DNA of 64,000 nucleotides from Flavobacterium rivuli WB 3.3-2 = DSM 21788 (GTDB lineage: Bacteria; Bacteroidota; Bacteroidia; Flavobacteriales; Flavobacteriaceae). The DNA lies in NCBI RefSeq assembly GCF_000378485.1, contig NZ_KB899967.1:186001-250000 (forward strand), in the 5' to 3' direction. Of the stretch, positions 9,301 through 19,439 are shown one piece after another; position 1 is the stretch's first letter, and each line of letters starts with the position of its first letter. A program made the position numbers and the translations under genes. Under the pieces are notes generated by a model. The model was not told the DNA's origin. It did not search any database and saw only the letters and a list, made by a program, of their open reading frames with translations.

Positions 9301-10613
9301 ACCGGGTGGCCCTTAATTACATTTTCCAGGATATCCCATACTACGGGCTCTTTTTTGTCTATTATTTTTTTAGCCGATTTAACTGTTTTTACAATACCAC
9401 GCTCTATAAGTTTCCTTATAACAAATGGTTTGTAAAGTTCGGCAGCCATATCTTTTGGCAAACCGCACTCAAACAATTTCATCTCAGGCCCTACAACAAT
9501 TACCGAACGTGCAGAATAGTCAACACGCTTACCAAGTAAGTTTTGGCGGAAACGCCCCTGCTTACCTTTAAGTGAATCTGATAATGATTTTAGTGGCCTG
9601 TTGCTTTCGGTTTTTACAGCAGATGCTTTCCTTGTGTTATCAAAAAGTGAATCTACAGATTCCTGTAGCATACGCTTCTCGTTACGAAGGATAACCTCTG
9701 GTGCTTTAATCTCCATAAGCCTTTTTAAACGGTTGTTACGGATGATTACCCTCCTGTAAAGGTCGTTCAAATCGGATGTGGCAAAACGTCCACCATCAAG
9801 CGGCACCAATGGGCGAAGCTCCGGCGGTATAACCGGTATAACTTTTAGTATCATCCACTCAGGCCTGTTCTCCCTGTTAAAGTTAGACTCCCTGAAAGAT
9901 TCTACCACCTGCAGCCTTTTAAGGGCTTCGGTTTTACGTTGTTTAGATGTTTCGTTGTTTGCACTGTGGCGTAACTGGTAAGAAAGATCGTCAAGGTTAA
10001 TCCTTGCAAGCAAATCCATAATACACTCTGCACCCATCTTGGCGATAAACTTGTTAGGGTCGTAATCGTCAAGGTATTGGTTATCTGCAGGAAGGGTATC
10101 CAGTATGTTAAGGTATTCTTCTTCTGTTAAAAAGTCTAACCTGTTAAGGCTTTCACCTTCGGCAGTCTTAGCAATACCTGCCTGTATAACCACATACCTT
10201 TCATAGTATATGATCATATCCAGCTTTTTAGATGGTAAGCCAAGGATATAGCCAATTTTGTTAGGAAGCGAACGGAAATACCATATATGCGCTATAGGCA
10301 CCACAAGGTTAATGTGGCCCACCCTGTCGCGACGCACTTTTTTCTCGGTAACTTCAACACCGCATCGGTCACAAACAATCCCTTTGTATCGAATCCTTTT
10401 ATATTTACCGCAAGCACATTCAAAGTCCTTTACAGGGCCAAAAATACGCTCACAAAAAAGGCCGTCCCTCTCTGGTTTGTGGGTACGATAGTTAATGGTT
10501 TCCGGTTTTAAAACCTCACCCCTTGATTCAGCAAGAATAGACTCCGGCGAAGCCAGGCCTATTGATATCTTGTTAAACCTTTTAACGGTATTTTTATCTT
10601 TTAATCTTGTCAT
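6312..10613 (-). CDS. rpoC: RNA polymerase beta' subunit
   Basis: The 1433-aa product is the beta' subunit. The N-terminal zinc ribbon is at Cys66, Cys68, Cys81 and Cys84. The catalytic Mg-binding motif NADFDGD lies near residue 476. The second zinc site ([13 protein letters not shown]) is near residue 900, followed by [18 protein letters not shown], the trigger-loop region. Start is the ATG at 10611-10613. It follows rpoB after a 70-base spacer holding a stable hairpin, and DUF3467 follows it almost without gap. No truncation or unusual residue is seen. Confidence 0.99.
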   Translation of the reverse strand: MTRLKDKNTVKRFNKISIGLASPESILAESRGEVLKPETINYRTHKPERDGLFCERIFGPVKDFECACGKYKRIRYKGIVCDRCGVEVTEKKVRRDRVGHINLVVPIAHIWYFRSLPNKIGYILGLPSKKLDMIIYYERYVVIQAGIAKTAEGESLNRLDFLTEEEYLNILDTLPADNQYLDDYDPNKFIAKMGAECIMDLLARINLDDLSYQLRHSANNETSKQRKTEALKRLQVVESFRESNFNRENRPEWMILKVIPVIPPELRPLVPLDGGRFATSDLNDLYRRVIIRNNRLKRLMEIKAPEVILRNEKRMLQESVDSLFDNTRKASAVKTESNRPLKSLSDSLKGKQGRFRQNLLGKRVDYSARSVIVVGPEMKLFECGLPKDMAAELYKPFVIRKLIERGIVKTVKSAKKIIDKKEPVVWDILENVIKGHPVLLNRAPTLHRLGIQAFQPKLIEGKAIQLHPLVCTAFNADFDGDQMAVHLPLGPEAILEAQLLMLASHNILNPANGAPITVPSQDMVLGLYYMTKERISTEDHKILGQDLTFYSAEEANIALNEGRVELNARVKIRAKDFNDAGELVYKIIQTTAGRVLFNEVVPEAAGYINEVLTKKSLRDIIGKILSVTDVPTTAAFLDNMKDMGYKFAFRGGLSFSLGDIIIPARKQELIDDANTQVDAISVNYNMGLITNNERYNQVIDVWTSTNATLTELAMKNIREDQQGFNSVYMMLDSGARGSKEQIRQLTGMRGLMAKPKKSTAGGGEIIENPILSNFKEGLSILEYFISTHGARKGLADTALKTADAGYLTRRLHDVSQDVIVNSVDCGTLRGIEVSALKKNEEIVETLGERILGRVALQDVINPLNNEILVHAGEQIKEAEVKAINAAPIERVEVRSPLTCEAKKGICAKCYGRNLATGKMTQRGEAVGVIAAQSIGEPGTQLTLRTFHVGGVAGGISEESSIVTRFAGRLELEDLKTVKGEDLEGGDVDIVVSRSTELKLVDPNTGIVLNTHNIPYGSSIYVKDGDVVEKGALICKWDPYNGVIISEFTGKVAYEDIEQGQSFMVEIDEQTGFQEKVISEARNKKLIPTLLIYGKDGELIRSYNLPVGAHLMVDNGEKIKAGKILVKIPRRSSKTGDITGGLPRITELLEARNPSNPAVVSEIDGVVSFGKIKRGNREIVIESKFGEVKKYLVKLSNQILVQENDYIKAGLPLSDGAITPEDILRIQGPSAVQQYLVNEIQEVYRLQGVKINDKHFEVVIRQMMRKVQVQDPGDTLFLEDQLIHTSDFIVENDKLYGMKVVEDAGDSENLKEGQLITPRELRDENSLLKRNDKNQVSARDVVPATATPVLQGITRASLQTKSFISAASFQETTKVLNEAAVAGKVDGLEGLKENVIVGHRIPAGTGMRDYEAIIVGSKDEDFNELLTPKEEYNY

Positions 10614-10647
10614 GATATGTATCTACCAATTATTAAAAAAGTATGTA

Positions 10648-10675
10648 AAGGGAACGGCATTAAAACCGTTCCCTT
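10648..10675 (-). promoter_or_regulatory. intercistronic hairpin between rpoB and rpoC
   Basis: A 10-bp perfect stem (AAGGGAACGG with CCGTTCCCTT) with an 8-base loop fills the rpoB-rpoC spacer. On the minus strand it is followed by only a short T run, so it looks like a partial attenuator, processing site or mRNA stabiliser and not a full terminator. Confidence 0.6.
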
Positions 10676-10683
10676 CTGGAAAT

Positions 10684-13600
10684 TTATTCTTCTAATCTGA
10701 TGTCTAATCCAAGGCCTTTAAGTTCATGCATCAATACATTGAACGATTCCGGCAATCCTGGCTCCGGCATAGTCTCTCCCTTAACGATAGCTTCGTAAGT
10801 TTTAGCCCTGCCTATAACGTCATCCGATTTAACAGTCAGTATCTCCCTAAGAGTACTTGATGCACCGTAGGCTTCAAGAGCCCAAACCTCCATCTCTCCA
10901 AAACGCTGGCCACCAAACTGAGCTTTACCTCCAAGAGGCTGCTGCGTGATAAGCGAGTATGGACCAATAGAACGTGCGTGCATCTTATCGTCTACCATGT
11001 GCCCCAGTTTAAGCATGTAGATAACACCTACGGTTGCCGGCTGGTGGAAACGCTCTCCTGTTCCTCCATCGTATAAATACGTATGGCCAAAACGAGGAAT
11101 ACCTGCTTCATCTGTTAACTCATTAATCTGGTCAAGAGATGCACCGTCAAAAATAGGGGTTGCAAATTTGCGTCCTAAATTCATACCTGCCCATCCAAGA
11201 ACCGTTTCATAAATCTGCCCGATGTTCATACGCGATGGTACACCAAGCGGGTTAAGCACGATATCTACCGGAGTACCATCTGCAAGGAACGGCATGTCTT
11301 CATGACGTACAATTCTTGCAACAATACCCTTGTTACCGTGGCGTCCTGCCATTTTATCTCCCACTTTAAGCTTACGTTTCTTAGCGATGTAAACTTTAGC
11401 AAGTTTTAAGATGCCCGATGGAAGCTCATCACCTACCGTAATGGTAAATTTCTCTCTTCTTAAAGCACCCTGAAGGTCGTTCAGCTTAATTTTATAGTTG
11501 TGTATAAGGTCGTTAACCATTGCATTGGTATCATCGTCCGTAGTCCACTGTCCTTTAGTTAAGTGAGCAAAATCTTCAACGGCATATAACATTTTCTGGG
11601 TGTATTTCTTGCCTTTAGGCATTACTTCCTCACCAAGATCGTTCATAACTCCCTGAGAAGTTTTTCCGTTAACGATATTAAATAACTTATCAATAAGCCT
11701 GTCTTTAAGCTCTACGAACTTAACTTCAAAGTCACCTTCAAGTTTACCTAAATCGTCTTTATCTTTAGTACGTTTACGTTTGTCCTTAACGGCACGCGCA
11801 AACAGTTTTTTATCAAGAACCACGCCATGAAGAGATGGAGATGCTTTTAACGAAGCATCTTTAACATCGCCTGCTTTATCGCCAAAGATGGCGCGAAGCA
11901 GTTTTTCTTCCGGTGTAGGGTCGCTTTCCCCTTTAGGAGTGATCTTACCAATAAGGATATCGCCGGGTTTAACCTCTGCACCAATCCTTATCATACCGTT
12001 TTCGTCAAGGTCTTTAGTAGCCTCTTCGCTCACGTTAGGTATATCATTAGTAAGCTCTTCGTTACCCAGCTTGGTATCCCTAACCTCCAGTGAATAATCA
12101 TCCACGTGTATAGAAGTAAAGATATCATCACGAACAACTTTTTCAGAGATTACAATAGCATCCTCAAAGTTATAACCCTTCCATGGCATGAACGCCACTT
12201 TAAGGTTACGGCCCAGGGCAAGCTCACCATTTTGTGTAGCATAACCTTCGCAAAGTACCTGGCCTTTTACAACCCTGTCGCCTCTTCTTACAATAGGCTT
12301 AAGGTTAATGCTGGTGCTCTGGTTAGTTTTCCTAAACTTAATAAGCTGGTATGTTTTCTCGTCCGGATCAAAGCTTATGCTTCTCTCGCGGTCTGTCCTG
12401 TCATATTTAATAGTAATCTGGTTAGCATCTACATACTCTACAGTACCAGTGCCTTCGGCATTGATAAGTACACGAGAGTCACTTGCTACCTGGCGCTCCA
12501 ATCCTGTACCCACAATTGGGGCTTCCGGACGTAAAAGAGGAACAGCCTGGCGCATCATGTTAGATCCCATCAGCGCACGGTTAGCATCATCATGCTCAAG
12601 GAACGGAATAAGCGAAGCCGAGATAGATGCAATCTGGTTAGGGGCAACGTCTGTATAATGTACAGCCGATGGGTCCAGAACCGGGAAGTCACCTTCCTCA
12701 CGGGCAATTACTTTATCTGCAGTAATATTACCCTCGTCATCCATTTCAATGTTAGCCTGCGCTATCAGTTTACCTTCTTCTTCCTCTGCGCTTAAGTAAA
12801 TTGGTTCAGAAACCAGGTCTACCCTGCCATCAGTTACTTTACGGTAAGGCGTTTCTATAAAGCCCATTCCGTTTACTTTAGCATAAACACCTAACGAAGA
12901 TATCAAACCAATGTTTGGTCCTTCCGGTGTTTCAATAGGGCATAAACGCCCGTAGTGCGTATAGTGAACGTCACGTACCTCAAAGCCCGCTCTTTCACGA
13001 GATAAACCACCAGGCCCAAGTGCTGATAGCCTACGCTTGTGCGTAATCTCAGCAAGAGGGTTAGTCTGGTCCATAAACTGCGAAAGCTGGTTAGTACCAA
13101 AGAAAGAGTTGATTACCGACGACAATGTTTTAGCATTGATAAGGTCGATAGGTGTAAACACCTCGTTATCCCTAACGTTCATACGCTCCCTGATGGTCCT
13201 GGCCATACGTGCCAAACCTACACCAAACTGAGCCGATAACTGCTCACCTACCGTACGTACACGACGGTTAGATAAGTGGTCAATATCATCAATCTCAGCC
13301 TTAGAGTTTATAAGCTCTATAAGGTATTTTACAATGGTAATAATATCTTCTTTGGTAAGCACCTGCTTTTCCATAGGGATATCAAGACCAAGTTTTTTGT
13401 TCATCCTGTAACGGCCCACATCCCCAAGGTTGTAACGCTGGTCTGAGAAGAACAATTTATCTATAATGCCACGAGCCGTTTCCTCATCAGGCGGTTCTGC
13501 ATTACGCAGCTGACGGTAAATGTGCTCTACAGCCTCTTTTTCTGAGTTAGTAGGGTCTTTTTGAAGCGTGTTATGGATGATGGCATAATCAGCCTGGTTG

Positions 13601-14496
13601 TTATCATCCTTGTGCAGTAATATAGATTTTACGTTAGCCTCAATAATCTCTTCAACATTATCTTTGTCTATAAGAGTATCCCTGTCTAATATAATCTCGT
13701 TACGCTCAATAGAAACTACCTCGCCTGTATCTTCATCCACAAAATCCTCATGCCATGTGTTAAGCACACGTGCAGCAAGCCTTCTGCCTATATATTTTTT
13801 TAAACTTGTTTTAGAAACTTTAATTTCTTCAGCAAGGTCAAATATCTCAAGGATATCTTTATCTCTTTCAAAACCAATGGCTCGGAAAAGAGTAGTAACA
13901 GGTAGTTTTTTCTTCCTGTCAATGTAAGCATACATTACACTGTTAATGTCTGTAGCAAACTCTATCCATGAACCTTTAAATGGTATTACCCTTGCAGAGT
14001 ATAATTTTGTTCCGTTTGCGTGGAACGACTGGCCAAAGAATACACCGGGAGACCTGTGAAGCTGGGATACAACTACACGCTCTGCGCCGTTGATAACAAA
14101 GGTGCCGCTTGGTGTCATGTATGGGATGGTTCCCAAATAAACATCCTGAACAATTGTTTCAAAATCTTCATGTTCAGGGTCTGTACAATATAGCTTTAAC
14201 CTTGCTTTTAAAGGTACGCTATACGTTAGGCCCCTGTCTATACACTCTTCAATTGTATAACGTGGCGGATCAACAAAGTAATCAAGGAACTCCAGTACGA
14301 ACTGATTTCTGGTATCAGTGATCGGAAAGTTTTCCATGAAGGTGTTATAAAGACCTTCGTTGCCTCTTTCATCCGATTTGGTTTCAAGCTGGAAAAAATC
14401 CCTAAAAGACTTTACCTGGATATCCAGGAAATCCGGGTAGCTTGGGATGTTTTTTGTTGAGGCAAAATTTAATCTTTCAGTCTGATTTGTTATCAT
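10684..14496 (-). CDS. rpoB: RNA polymerase beta subunit
   Basis: The 1270-aa product is the beta subunit. The ATG at 14494-14496 gives [13 protein letters not shown], the usual flavobacterial start; a TTG one codon upstream is less likely. The rifampicin-binding cluster near residues 465-490 reads [11 protein letters not shown] and [13 protein letters not shown], with the wild-type Asp, His and Ser at the three main resistance positions, so the sequence predicts no target-site resistance. [10 protein letters not shown], the active-site Lys region, and the C-terminal switch region [18 protein letters not shown] are intact. It lies between rplL and rpoC. Confidence 0.99.
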   Translation of the reverse strand: MITNQTERLNFASTKNIPSYPDFLDIQVKSFRDFFQLETKSDERGNEGLYNTFMENFPITDTRNQFVLEFLDYFVDPPRYTIEECIDRGLTYSVPLKARLKLYCTDPEHEDFETIVQDVYLGTIPYMTPSGTFVINGAERVVVSQLHRSPGVFFGQSFHANGTKLYSARVIPFKGSWIEFATDINSVMYAYIDRKKKLPVTTLFRAIGFERDKDILEIFDLAEEIKVSKTSLKKYIGRRLAARVLNTWHEDFVDEDTGEVVSIERNEIILDRDTLIDKDNVEEIIEANVKSILLHKDDNNQADYAIIHNTLQKDPTNSEKEAVEHIYRQLRNAEPPDEETARGIIDKLFFSDQRYNLGDVGRYRMNKKLGLDIPMEKQVLTKEDIITIVKYLIELINSKAEIDDIDHLSNRRVRTVGEQLSAQFGVGLARMARTIRERMNVRDNEVFTPIDLINAKTLSSVINSFFGTNQLSQFMDQTNPLAEITHKRRLSALGPGGLSRERAGFEVRDVHYTHYGRLCPIETPEGPNIGLISSLGVYAKVNGMGFIETPYRKVTDGRVDLVSEPIYLSAEEEEGKLIAQANIEMDDEGNITADKVIAREEGDFPVLDPSAVHYTDVAPNQIASISASLIPFLEHDDANRALMGSNMMRQAVPLLRPEAPIVGTGLERQVASDSRVLINAEGTGTVEYVDANQITIKYDRTDRERSISFDPDEKTYQLIKFRKTNQSTSINLKPIVRRGDRVVKGQVLCEGYATQNGELALGRNLKVAFMPWKGYNFEDAIVISEKVVRDDIFTSIHVDDYSLEVRDTKLGNEELTNDIPNVSEEATKDLDENGMIRIGAEVKPGDILIGKITPKGESDPTPEEKLLRAIFGDKAGDVKDASLKASPSLHGVVLDKKLFARAVKDKRKRTKDKDDLGKLEGDFEVKFVELKDRLIDKLFNIVNGKTSQGVMNDLGEEVMPKGKKYTQKMLYAVEDFAHLTKGQWTTDDDTNAMVNDLIHNYKIKLNDLQGALRREKFTITVGDELPSGILKLAKVYIAKKRKLKVGDKMAGRHGNKGIVARIVRHEDMPFLADGTPVDIVLNPLGVPSRMNIGQIYETVLGWAGMNLGRKFATPIFDGASLDQINELTDEAGIPRFGHTYLYDGGTGERFHQPATVGVIYMLKLGHMVDDKMHARSIGPYSLITQQPLGGKAQFGGQRFGEMEVWALEAYGASSTLREILTVKSDDVIGRAKTYEAIVKGETMPEPGLPESFNVLMHELKGLGLDIRLEE

Positions 14497-14560
14497 CAAT
14501 GGACAAAATTTTGATTAAAAAATAATAATGGTGCGTATAAAATGTTATTATACGAAAAAT

Positions 14561-14598
14561 GGTTTAGGCCTTTGAGAGTTTTTCTCAAGGCCTAAACC
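14561..14598 (-). promoter_or_regulatory. attenuator-like hairpin between rplL and rpoB
   Basis: GGTTTAGGCCTT pairs with AAGGCCTAAACC, extended by TGAG/CTCA, in the 122-base rplL-rpoB gap. On the minus strand it is followed within a few bases by a five-T run, so it resembles an intrinsic terminator in mid-operon. In E. coli a partial terminator at the same place lowers polymerase expression relative to L7/L12; the same role is inferred here. Confidence 0.75.
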
Positions 14599-14621
14599 TG
14601 GGTTTTAAAACCTATGTAAGC

Positions 14622-14996
14622 TTATTTAAGCTCAACAACAGCTCCAGCTTCTTCTAATGATTTTTTAAGACCTTCAGCCTCATCTTTAGAGATACCTTCT
14701 TTTACATTTGCAGGAGCACCGTCTACAAGATCTTTAGCTTCTTTAAGACCTAGGCCTGTAAGTTCTTTAACTGCTTTTACAACAGCAAGTTTAGAAGCAC
14801 CAGCTTCTTTAAGAACTACTGTGAACTCAGTTTGCTCTTCAGCAACCGGAGCATCACCACCTGCAGCAGGACCAGCAACTACAGCAGCAGCTGCAGGCTC
14901 AATTCCATACTCATCTTTTAATATTGCAGCTAGTTCGTTAACTTCTTTAACAGTAAGGTTAACCAGTTGTTCTGCGAATTGTTTCAAATCTGCCAT
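14622..14996 (-). CDS. rplL: 50S ribosomal protein L7/L12 (bL12)
   Basis: A 124-aa acidic stalk protein. The N-terminal dimerisation helices ([19 protein letters not shown]) are followed by an Ala/Gly-rich hinge ([13 protein letters not shown]) and the factor-binding C-terminal domain with the [15 protein letters not shown] helix. It follows rplJ with a 68-base gap and precedes the attenuator-like hairpin upstream of rpoB. Confidence 0.98.
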   Translation of the reverse strand: MADLKQFAEQLVNLTVKEVNELAAILKDEYGIEPAAAAVVAGPAAGGDAPVAEEQTEFTVVLKEAGASKLAVVKAVKELTGLGLKEAKDLVDGAPANVKEGISKDEAEGLKKSLEEAGAVVELK

Positions 14997-15064
14997 TTTT
15001 TCTATCGTTTTAAATAGTTTGTAATATATAATTCATTAAGTGCGTTCTGCGCGTATACCCGAGA

Positions 15065-15580
15065 TTATTTCTCAGATAATGTTTTAAGGATTCCTGCAAT
15101 TTTGCCACCACCAGATTTAAGGGCAGAAACAACATTTTTAGCAGGAGACTGAAGTAGGCCAATGATTTCGCCAATAACTTCATCCTTAGATTTAAGAGAT
15201 ACAAGGGCATCCAGCTGGTTGTCTCCAATAAATACTGCCTCGTGGATGTAAGCACCCTTAAGTACAGGCTTATCAGACCTTCTGCGGAATTCTTTGATGA
15301 TCTTAGCCGGTGCATTACCGTTGTCTGAGATCAGGATAGAAGTGTTGCCTTTAAGTATAGTAGGTAGTTCGCCATAGTTATTGTTAGAGCTTTCCATAGC
15401 TTTAGCAAGCAATGTGTTCTTAACAACCTCAAGTTTTATACCAGCTTTAAAGCAAGCCCTTCTTAAATCAGAAGTAACTGTTGCGTTTAGACCCGAAATA
15501 TCTGCAACGTAAACTACGTTCGATCCGGCTAACTGTGCAGTTAATTCTTCAATGGCTTTTGATTTTTCTTCTTTCGTCAT
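15065..15580 (-). CDS. rplJ: 50S ribosomal protein L10 (uL10)
   Basis: A 171-aa stalk base protein with MTKEEKSKAIEELTAQLA at the start, YVADISGLNATVTSDLR, and KVVKNTLLAKA-type (EVVKNTLLAKAM) rRNA-binding segments. The C-terminal helix that holds L7/L12 dimers is present. Only 23 bases separate it from rplA, so there is no room for the long L10 leader that controls this gene in other phyla. Confidence 0.98.
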   Translation of the reverse strand: MTKEEKSKAIEELTAQLAGSNVVYVADISGLNATVTSDLRRACFKAGIKLEVVKNTLLAKAMESSNNNYGELPTILKGNTSILISDNGNAPAKIIKEFRRRSDKPVLKGAYIHEAVFIGDNQLDALVSLKSKDEVIGEIIGLLQSPAKNVVSALKSGGGKIAGILKTLSEK

Positions 15581-15603
15581 AATAAAAAATTTTTAACTAC
15601 CAA

Positions 15604-16293
15604 TTATACCGCTTTAGGATCTAAAGGTATTGCAGGGCTCATAGTAGAAGAGATATGAATACTCTTAATGTATGTACCTTTAGCTGCAGTTGGTTTAAGT
15701 TTAATCAATGTTTGAATGATTTCGTGTGCATTGTCAGTAATTTTGTCAGCATCAAAAGAGATCCTTCCTATTCCTGCATGAACGATACCGGTTTTGTCAA
15801 CTTTAAAGTCAATTTTACCAGCTTTTACTTCGGTAACAGCTTTAGCCACGTCCATAGTAACAGTACCTGTTTTAGGGTTTGGCATTAAACCACGTGGGCC
15901 TAATATTCTACCTAACGGTCCTAATTTACCCATAACACTTGGCATAGTGATGATAACATCAACATCTGTCCATCCGTCTTTAATTTTTTGAAGGTAGTCA
16001 TCTAAACCTACAAAGTCTGCACCTGCAGCTTTAGCTTCTGCCTCTTTATCCGGAGTAACAAGTGCAAGCACCCTTACATCCTTACCTGTACCGTGTGGAA
16101 GGGTTACTACACCACGTACCATTTGGTTTGCTTTTCTTGGATCTACACCCAGACGCACTGAGATATCAACCGACTCATCAAATTTTGCAGAAGCAACTGT
16201 TTTGATCAATGCAGATGCATCTTTCAAACTGTACAGTTTGTTCTTTTCAATTTTTGAAGCAGCCTCTTTCTGTTTTTTTGTCAATTTTGCCAT
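15604..16293 (-). CDS. rplA: 50S ribosomal protein L1 (uL1)
   Basis: A 229-aa protein of normal length. The block [19 protein letters not shown] is diagnostic, as is DVRVLALV. L1 binds the 23S L1 stalk and in many bacteria represses the rplK-rplA mRNA by binding a mimic in its leader. It lies 15 bases after rplK. Confidence 0.98.
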   Translation of the reverse strand: MAKLTKKQKEAASKIEKNKLYSLKDASALIKTVASAKFDESVDISVRLGVDPRKANQMVRGVVTLPHGTGKDVRVLALVTPDKEAEAKAAGADFVGLDDYLQKIKDGWTDVDVIITMPSVMGKLGPLGRILGPRGLMPNPKTGTVTMDVAKAVTEVKAGKIDFKVDKTGIVHAGIGRISFDADKITDNAHEIIQTLIKLKPTAAKGTYIKSIHISSTMSPAIPLDPKAV

Positions 16294-16308
16294 TTCTTGT
16301 TCTTTTTA

Positions 16309-16746
16309 TTAAAAAGGAGCAGTTCCTGATACAGTTATTCCCATAGACCTTGCAGTACCCGCGATCATGCTCATTGCTTTTTCAATAGTAAAAGCATTTA
16401 AGTCAACGATCTTGTCTTCTGCAATAGCCCTGATTTGATCCCAGGTAACGTTTGCAACTTTTTTACGGTTTGGTTCTCCAGAACCTCCTTTTAGTTTGGC
16501 AGCATCCAATAACTGAATAGCAGCCGGCGGCGTTTTAACAACAAACTCGAAAGATTTGTCTTTATACACAGTAATTTGTACTGGTAATACTTTGCCGGGT
16601 TTATCTTGTGTTCTCGCATTAAACTGCTTACAGAACTCCATGATGTTTACCCCAGCAGCCCCCAAAGCAGGTCCAACCGGTGGCGACGGATTCGCAGCAC
16701 CTCCCTTAACTTGTAGTTTAACTACTTTACTAATTTCTTTAGCCAT
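16309..16746 (-). CDS. rplK: 50S ribosomal protein L11 (uL11)
   Basis: A 145-aa protein starting [20 protein letters not shown], with [22 protein letters not shown] in the N-terminal domain and the C-terminal rRNA-binding segment [13 protein letters not shown]. It is the target of thiopeptide antibiotics and needed for stringent-response activation in other bacteria. It is first of the two-gene rplK-rplA unit and has a hairpin in its leader. Confidence 0.98.
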   Translation of the reverse strand: MAKEISKVVKLQVKGGAANPSPPVGPALGAAGVNIMEFCKQFNARTQDKPGKVLPVQITVYKDKSFEFVVKTPPAAIQLLDAAKLKGGSGEPNRKKVANVTWDQIRAIAEDKIVDLNAFTIEKAMSMIAGTARSMGITVSGTAPF

Positions 16747-16763
16747 TTCTTTAAAAGATTTAG

Positions 16764-16791
16764 CACATCTTCATTGGAAGCGAATGATGTG
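16764..16791 (-). promoter_or_regulatory. leader hairpin upstream of rplK (possible L1 autoregulatory site)
   Basis: The nusG-rplK spacer holds a stem CACATC/GATGTG continued by TTC/GAA around one bulged A. Its position matches that of the L1-binding repressor structure in other bacteria. I cannot confirm the L1 consensus from the sequence, so the role is tentative. Confidence 0.4.
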
Positions 16792-16815
16792 GTTTTATAA
16801 TAAGTGTAACAAAAA

Positions 16816-17367
16816 TTATACTTTTTCTACCTGCATAAAGCTTAGTTCCAGCGGAGTCTTTCTTCCAAAGATCTTCACCATCACTTCAAGCTTACGCTTA
16901 TCTTCATTTACTTTTTCTACAGTACCGTTAAAGCCATTAAATGGCCCGTCGATAACTTTTATGGTTTCACCCACAGTAAATGGTATAGATACGTTATCTG
17001 TTTTAACAGAAAGCTCGTCTACCTTACCTAACATCCTGTTTACTTCAGAAAGTCTTAATGGAACAGCATCGCCGCCTTTTGTTTCGCCAAGGAACCCGAT
17101 AACACCGGTTATGGACTTTATTATGTGTGGTATCTCGCCTGTTAAATTAGCCTCTACCATAACATATCCCGGAAAATAAACCCTGTCCTTACTAAGCTTT
17201 TTGCCATCTTTCACTGTAACTACCTTCTCGGTAGGTACAAGAACCTGAGAGATGTAATCTGCCATGCCCAGCCTGCTTATTTCGGTTTCAATGTAGTTTT
17301 TAACTTTATTTTCCTGACCGCTTACCGCCCTGACTACGTACCACTTTTTGACATTGTTATCAGTCAT
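16816..17367 (-). CDS. nusG: transcription termination/antitermination factor NusG
   Basis: A 183-aa NusG with an N-terminal NGN domain (KKWYVVRAVSGQENKVKNYIE) that binds the RNA polymerase clamp, the VFFPGYV-equivalent VYFPGYVMVEA, and a C-terminal KOW domain (VGETIKVIDGPFNGFNGTVE) that contacts S10 or Rho. The ATG at 17365-17367 is preferred to a GTG one codon upstream. It follows secE by 11 bases. Confidence 0.97.
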   Translation of the reverse strand: MTDNNVKKWYVVRAVSGQENKVKNYIETEISRLGMADYISQVLVPTEKVVTVKDGKKLSKDRVYFPGYVMVEANLTGEIPHIIKSITGVIGFLGETKGGDAVPLRLSEVNRMLGKVDELSVKTDNVSIPFTVGETIKVIDGPFNGFNGTVEKVNEDKRKLEVMVKIFGRKTPLELSFMQVEKV

Positions 17368-17378
17368 CACAAATAAAA

Positions 17379-17573
17379 TTAGTTTTTTAAGAAAGCATAT
17401 AACTTCGCAACAAGAACTTCAAAGCCCCTGTCTATACCAAAGGTAATCATAGCAAAAATCAACGAGAATACAGCTACTATAATGGTAAGGCGCTGCACCT
17501 CTGCCCACTCAGGCCACGTTACGTTATCTTTAAGCTCTGTAAACGCTTCAGATATATAATTGGTAATTTTCAT
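17379..17573 (-). CDS. secE: preprotein translocase subunit SecE
   Basis: A 64-aa single-span SecE: amphipathic helix (YISEAFTELKDNVTWPEWAEVQR), then one transmembrane helix (LTIIVAVFSLIFAMITFGID). The conserved VTWP motif is present. The frame can be extended through tRNA-Trp, but the ATG at 17571-17573 gives the family length. The tRNA-Trp-secE-nusG order is ancestral in bacteria. Confidence 0.95.
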   Translation of the reverse strand: MKITNYISEAFTELKDNVTWPEWAEVQRLTIIVAVFSLIFAMITFGIDRGFEVLVAKLYAFLKN

Positions 17574-17591
17574 CTTATATCTTTTTTTTTG

Positions 17592-17662
17592 CACGGGTGG
17601 AGGGATTCGAACCCCCATCAACGGTTTTGGAGACCGCTATTCTACCCTTGAACTACACCCGT
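17592..17662 (-). tRNA. tRNA-Trp (anticodon CCA)
   Basis: The minus strand gives a 7-bp acceptor stem ACGGGTG/CACCCGT, discriminator G, anticodon loop CTCCAAA (CCA) and T-loop GTTCGAATCC. It lies between the tuf terminator and secE, a conserved location. No CCA is encoded. Confidence 0.95.
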
Positions 17663-17665
17663 TTG

Positions 17666-17702
17666 TTAAAAAGTAGCCGGCACCATAGCACCGGCTGCTT
17701 TT
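17666..17702 (-). terminator. terminator-like hairpin after tuf
   Basis: AAGTAGCCGG pairs with CCGGCTGCTT (one G-T), and on the minus strand the stem runs straight into a five-T tract. It sits in the 56-base gap between tuf and tRNA-Trp, so it probably ends or attenuates the tuf transcript before the secE operon. Confidence 0.75.
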
Positions 17703-17718
17703 ATAATCTATTTAATAA

Positions 17719-18903
17719 CTATAGTATTTCAGTAACCTGACCAGCACCTACTGTACGACCACCCTCACGGATAGCGAAACGTAGACCTACGCTTAGAGCG
17801 ATTGGGCTTAGTAAAGTAACTTCAATAGTTAAGTTGTCACCTGGCATTACCATCTCTACACCTGCAGGAAGAGTGATTGTACCTGTTACATCCGTTGTAC
17901 GAACGTAAAACTGTGGACGGTAGTTATTATGGAATGGAGTGTGACGTCCACCTTCTTCTTTTTTAAGGATATAAACCTCTGCATTAAAATGCGCGTGTGG
18001 CTTAACAGATCCTGGCTTAACAATAACCATACCTCTTTTGATATCAGCTTTGTCAATACCACGTAGAAGTAAACCTACGTTATCTCCAGCTTCACCACGG
18101 TCAAGGATTTTACGGAACATCTCAACACCTGTAATAGTAGATGTAAGTTTTTCTGCACCCATACCAATGATTTCAACTGCATCACCTGTGTTAGCAATAC
18201 CAGTTTCGATACGACCTGTAGCAACAGTACCACGACCAGTGATAGTGAATACGTCTTCAACAGGCATAAGGAATGGTTTTTCAACATCACGTACCGGCAT
18301 CTCGATCCATGTATCAACAGCAGCCATAAGAGCAAGTACTGTATCAACCCACTGTGGCTCACCGTTAAGTGCACCAAGTGCAGAACCCTGAATAACTGGT
18401 CCGTTATCTCCATCATACTGATAGAAAGAAAGTAGATCACGGATTTCCATTTCAACAAGCTCTAAAAGCTCAGCATCATCAACCATATCTACTTTGTTCA
18501 TGAATACAACCATTCTTGGAACACCAACCTGGCGACCTAAAAGGATGTGCTCACGAGTTTGTGGCATAGGACCATCTGTTGCAGCAACTACAAGGATAGC
18601 ACCGTCCATCTGAGCAGCACCCGTAACCATGTTCTTAACGTAATCCGCGTGACCTGGACAGTCAACGTGAGCGTAATGACGGTTAGCAGTAGCATACTCT
18701 ACGTGAGAAGTATTAATAGTAATACCTCTTTCTTTTTCTTCAGGAGCGTTATCAATTTGGTCAAATGATTTAGCTTCAGAATAACCAGCATCAGATAATA
18801 CTTTAGTTATCGCTGCAGTTAATGTTGTTTTACCGTGGTCAACGTGCCCAATTGTACCTATGTTAAGGTGTGGCTTCGACCTATCAAAAGTTTCCTTTGC
18901 CAT
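17719..18903 (-). CDS. tuf: elongation factor Tu
   Basis: A 394-aa GTPase that delivers aminoacyl-tRNA. G1 GHVDHGKT is at residues 19-26, RGITIN (switch I) near 59, DCPGH near 81, NKVDMVDD near 136, and domain III ends with [17 protein letters not shown]. Full length and intact. Only one copy is in the window, preceded by three tRNA genes and followed by a terminator and tRNA-Trp. Confidence 0.99.
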   Translation of the reverse strand: MAKETFDRSKPHLNIGTIGHVDHGKTTLTAAITKVLSDAGYSEAKSFDQIDNAPEEKERGITINTSHVEYATANRHYAHVDCPGHADYVKNMVTGAAQMDGAILVVAATDGPMPQTREHILLGRQVGVPRMVVFMNKVDMVDDAELLELVEMEIRDLLSFYQYDGDNGPVIQGSALGALNGEPQWVDTVLALMAAVDTWIEMPVRDVEKPFLMPVEDVFTITGRGTVATGRIETGIANTGDAVEIIGMGAEKLTSTITGVEMFRKILDRGEAGDNVGLLLRGIDKADIKRGMVIVKPGSVKPHAHFNAEVYILKKEEGGRHTPFHNNYRPQFYVRTTDVTGTITLPAGVEMVMPGDNLTIEVTLLSPIALSVGLRFAIREGGRTVGAGQVTEIL

Positions 18904-18958
18904 GATTTAATAATTTAATCTTAGTTTATAATTAGTGTTCAAATTCTTCTAAACTTTG

Positions 18959-19030
18959 AGCCAATGACGGGAATTGAACCCGTGACCTCTTCCTTACCAA
19001 GGAAGCACTCTACCCCTGAGCTACACCGGC
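18959..19030 (-). tRNA. tRNA-Thr (anticodon GGT)
   Basis: Acceptor GCCGGTG/CATTGGC (two G-T pairs), D-arm GTAGCTCAGGGGTAGAG, anticodon stem CTTCC/GGAAG around TTGGTAA, T-loop GTTCAATTCC. It lies 55 bases upstream of tuf. Confidence 0.95.
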
Positions 19031-19064
19031 CTTTACAAGTTTTGTAAAAAACCTGCTGTTTTTG

Positions 19065-19145
19065 TGGGGAGAGAAGGATTCGAACCTTCGAAGATTTCTC
19101 AACGGATTTACAGTCCGTCCTCGTTGGCCGCTTGAGTATCTCCCC
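19065..19145 (-). tRNA. tRNA-Tyr (anticodon GTA)
   Basis: Acceptor GGGGAGA/TCTCCCC, anticodon loop CTGTAAA (GTA), a long variable arm as expected for a class II tRNA-Tyr, and discriminator A. Confidence 0.95.
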
Positions 19146-19275
19146 TAACCTTACTTTTCAGTTGTATTTTTAAAACCCGCATCCCTACAACGTGATAGGG
19201 ATTTCCTGAAATTCAACATATTAACTCTTTTTAACAAGGCTAATCTGTATTTCCAGGCTGCATTCAAAATTTTAG

Positions 19276-19349
19276 AGCCGATAGAGGGACTCGAACCCAC
19301 GACCTGCTGATTACAAATCAGCTGCTCTAGCCAACTGAGCTACACCGGC
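19276..19349 (-). tRNA. tRNA-Thr (anticodon TGT)
   Basis: Acceptor GCCGGTG/TATCGGC, D-arm GTAGCTCAGTTGGCTAGAG, anticodon loop TTTGTAA (TGT), T-loop GTTCGAGTCC. It is first of the three tRNAs before tuf. The 130 bases between it and tRNA-Tyr hold only a small ATCCCTA/TAGGGAT hairpin. Confidence 0.95.
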
Positions 19350-19356
19350 AATTCAT

Positions 19357-19384
19357 TAAAAAAGTCCGCTATTTCTAACGGACT
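19357..19384 (-). terminator. hairpin with T tract between hpf and tRNA-Thr
   Basis: AGTCCG...CGGACT followed by six T on the minus strand. It could terminate hpf mRNA. It also lies immediately downstream of a good -7 box, so it may be part of the tRNA/tuf leader. Confidence 0.65.
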
Positions 19385-19385
19385 G

Positions 19386-19415
19386 CAAATGTATATAATT
19401 TATTTTTTAATCAAA
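19386..19415 (-). promoter_or_regulatory. promoter of the tRNA-Thr/Tyr/Thr-tuf operon
   Basis: The minus strand has a -33 TTTG (19412-19415), 18-base spacer and -7 TACATTTG (19386-19393). It reads into the hairpin at 19357-19384 and then into tRNA-Thr. Confidence 0.65.
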
Positions 19416-19439
19416 ACTATTTTGCACTTTTTTTTACAA

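Noticed and set aside
15581..15603. L10 leader regulating rplJ
   Set aside because: The rplA-rplJ gap is only 23 bases, too short for the known leader structure.
17574..17621. N-terminal extension of SecE through the tRNA-Trp
   Set aside because: The added residues are the tRNA translated; the ATG at 17571-17573 gives the standard 64-aa protein.
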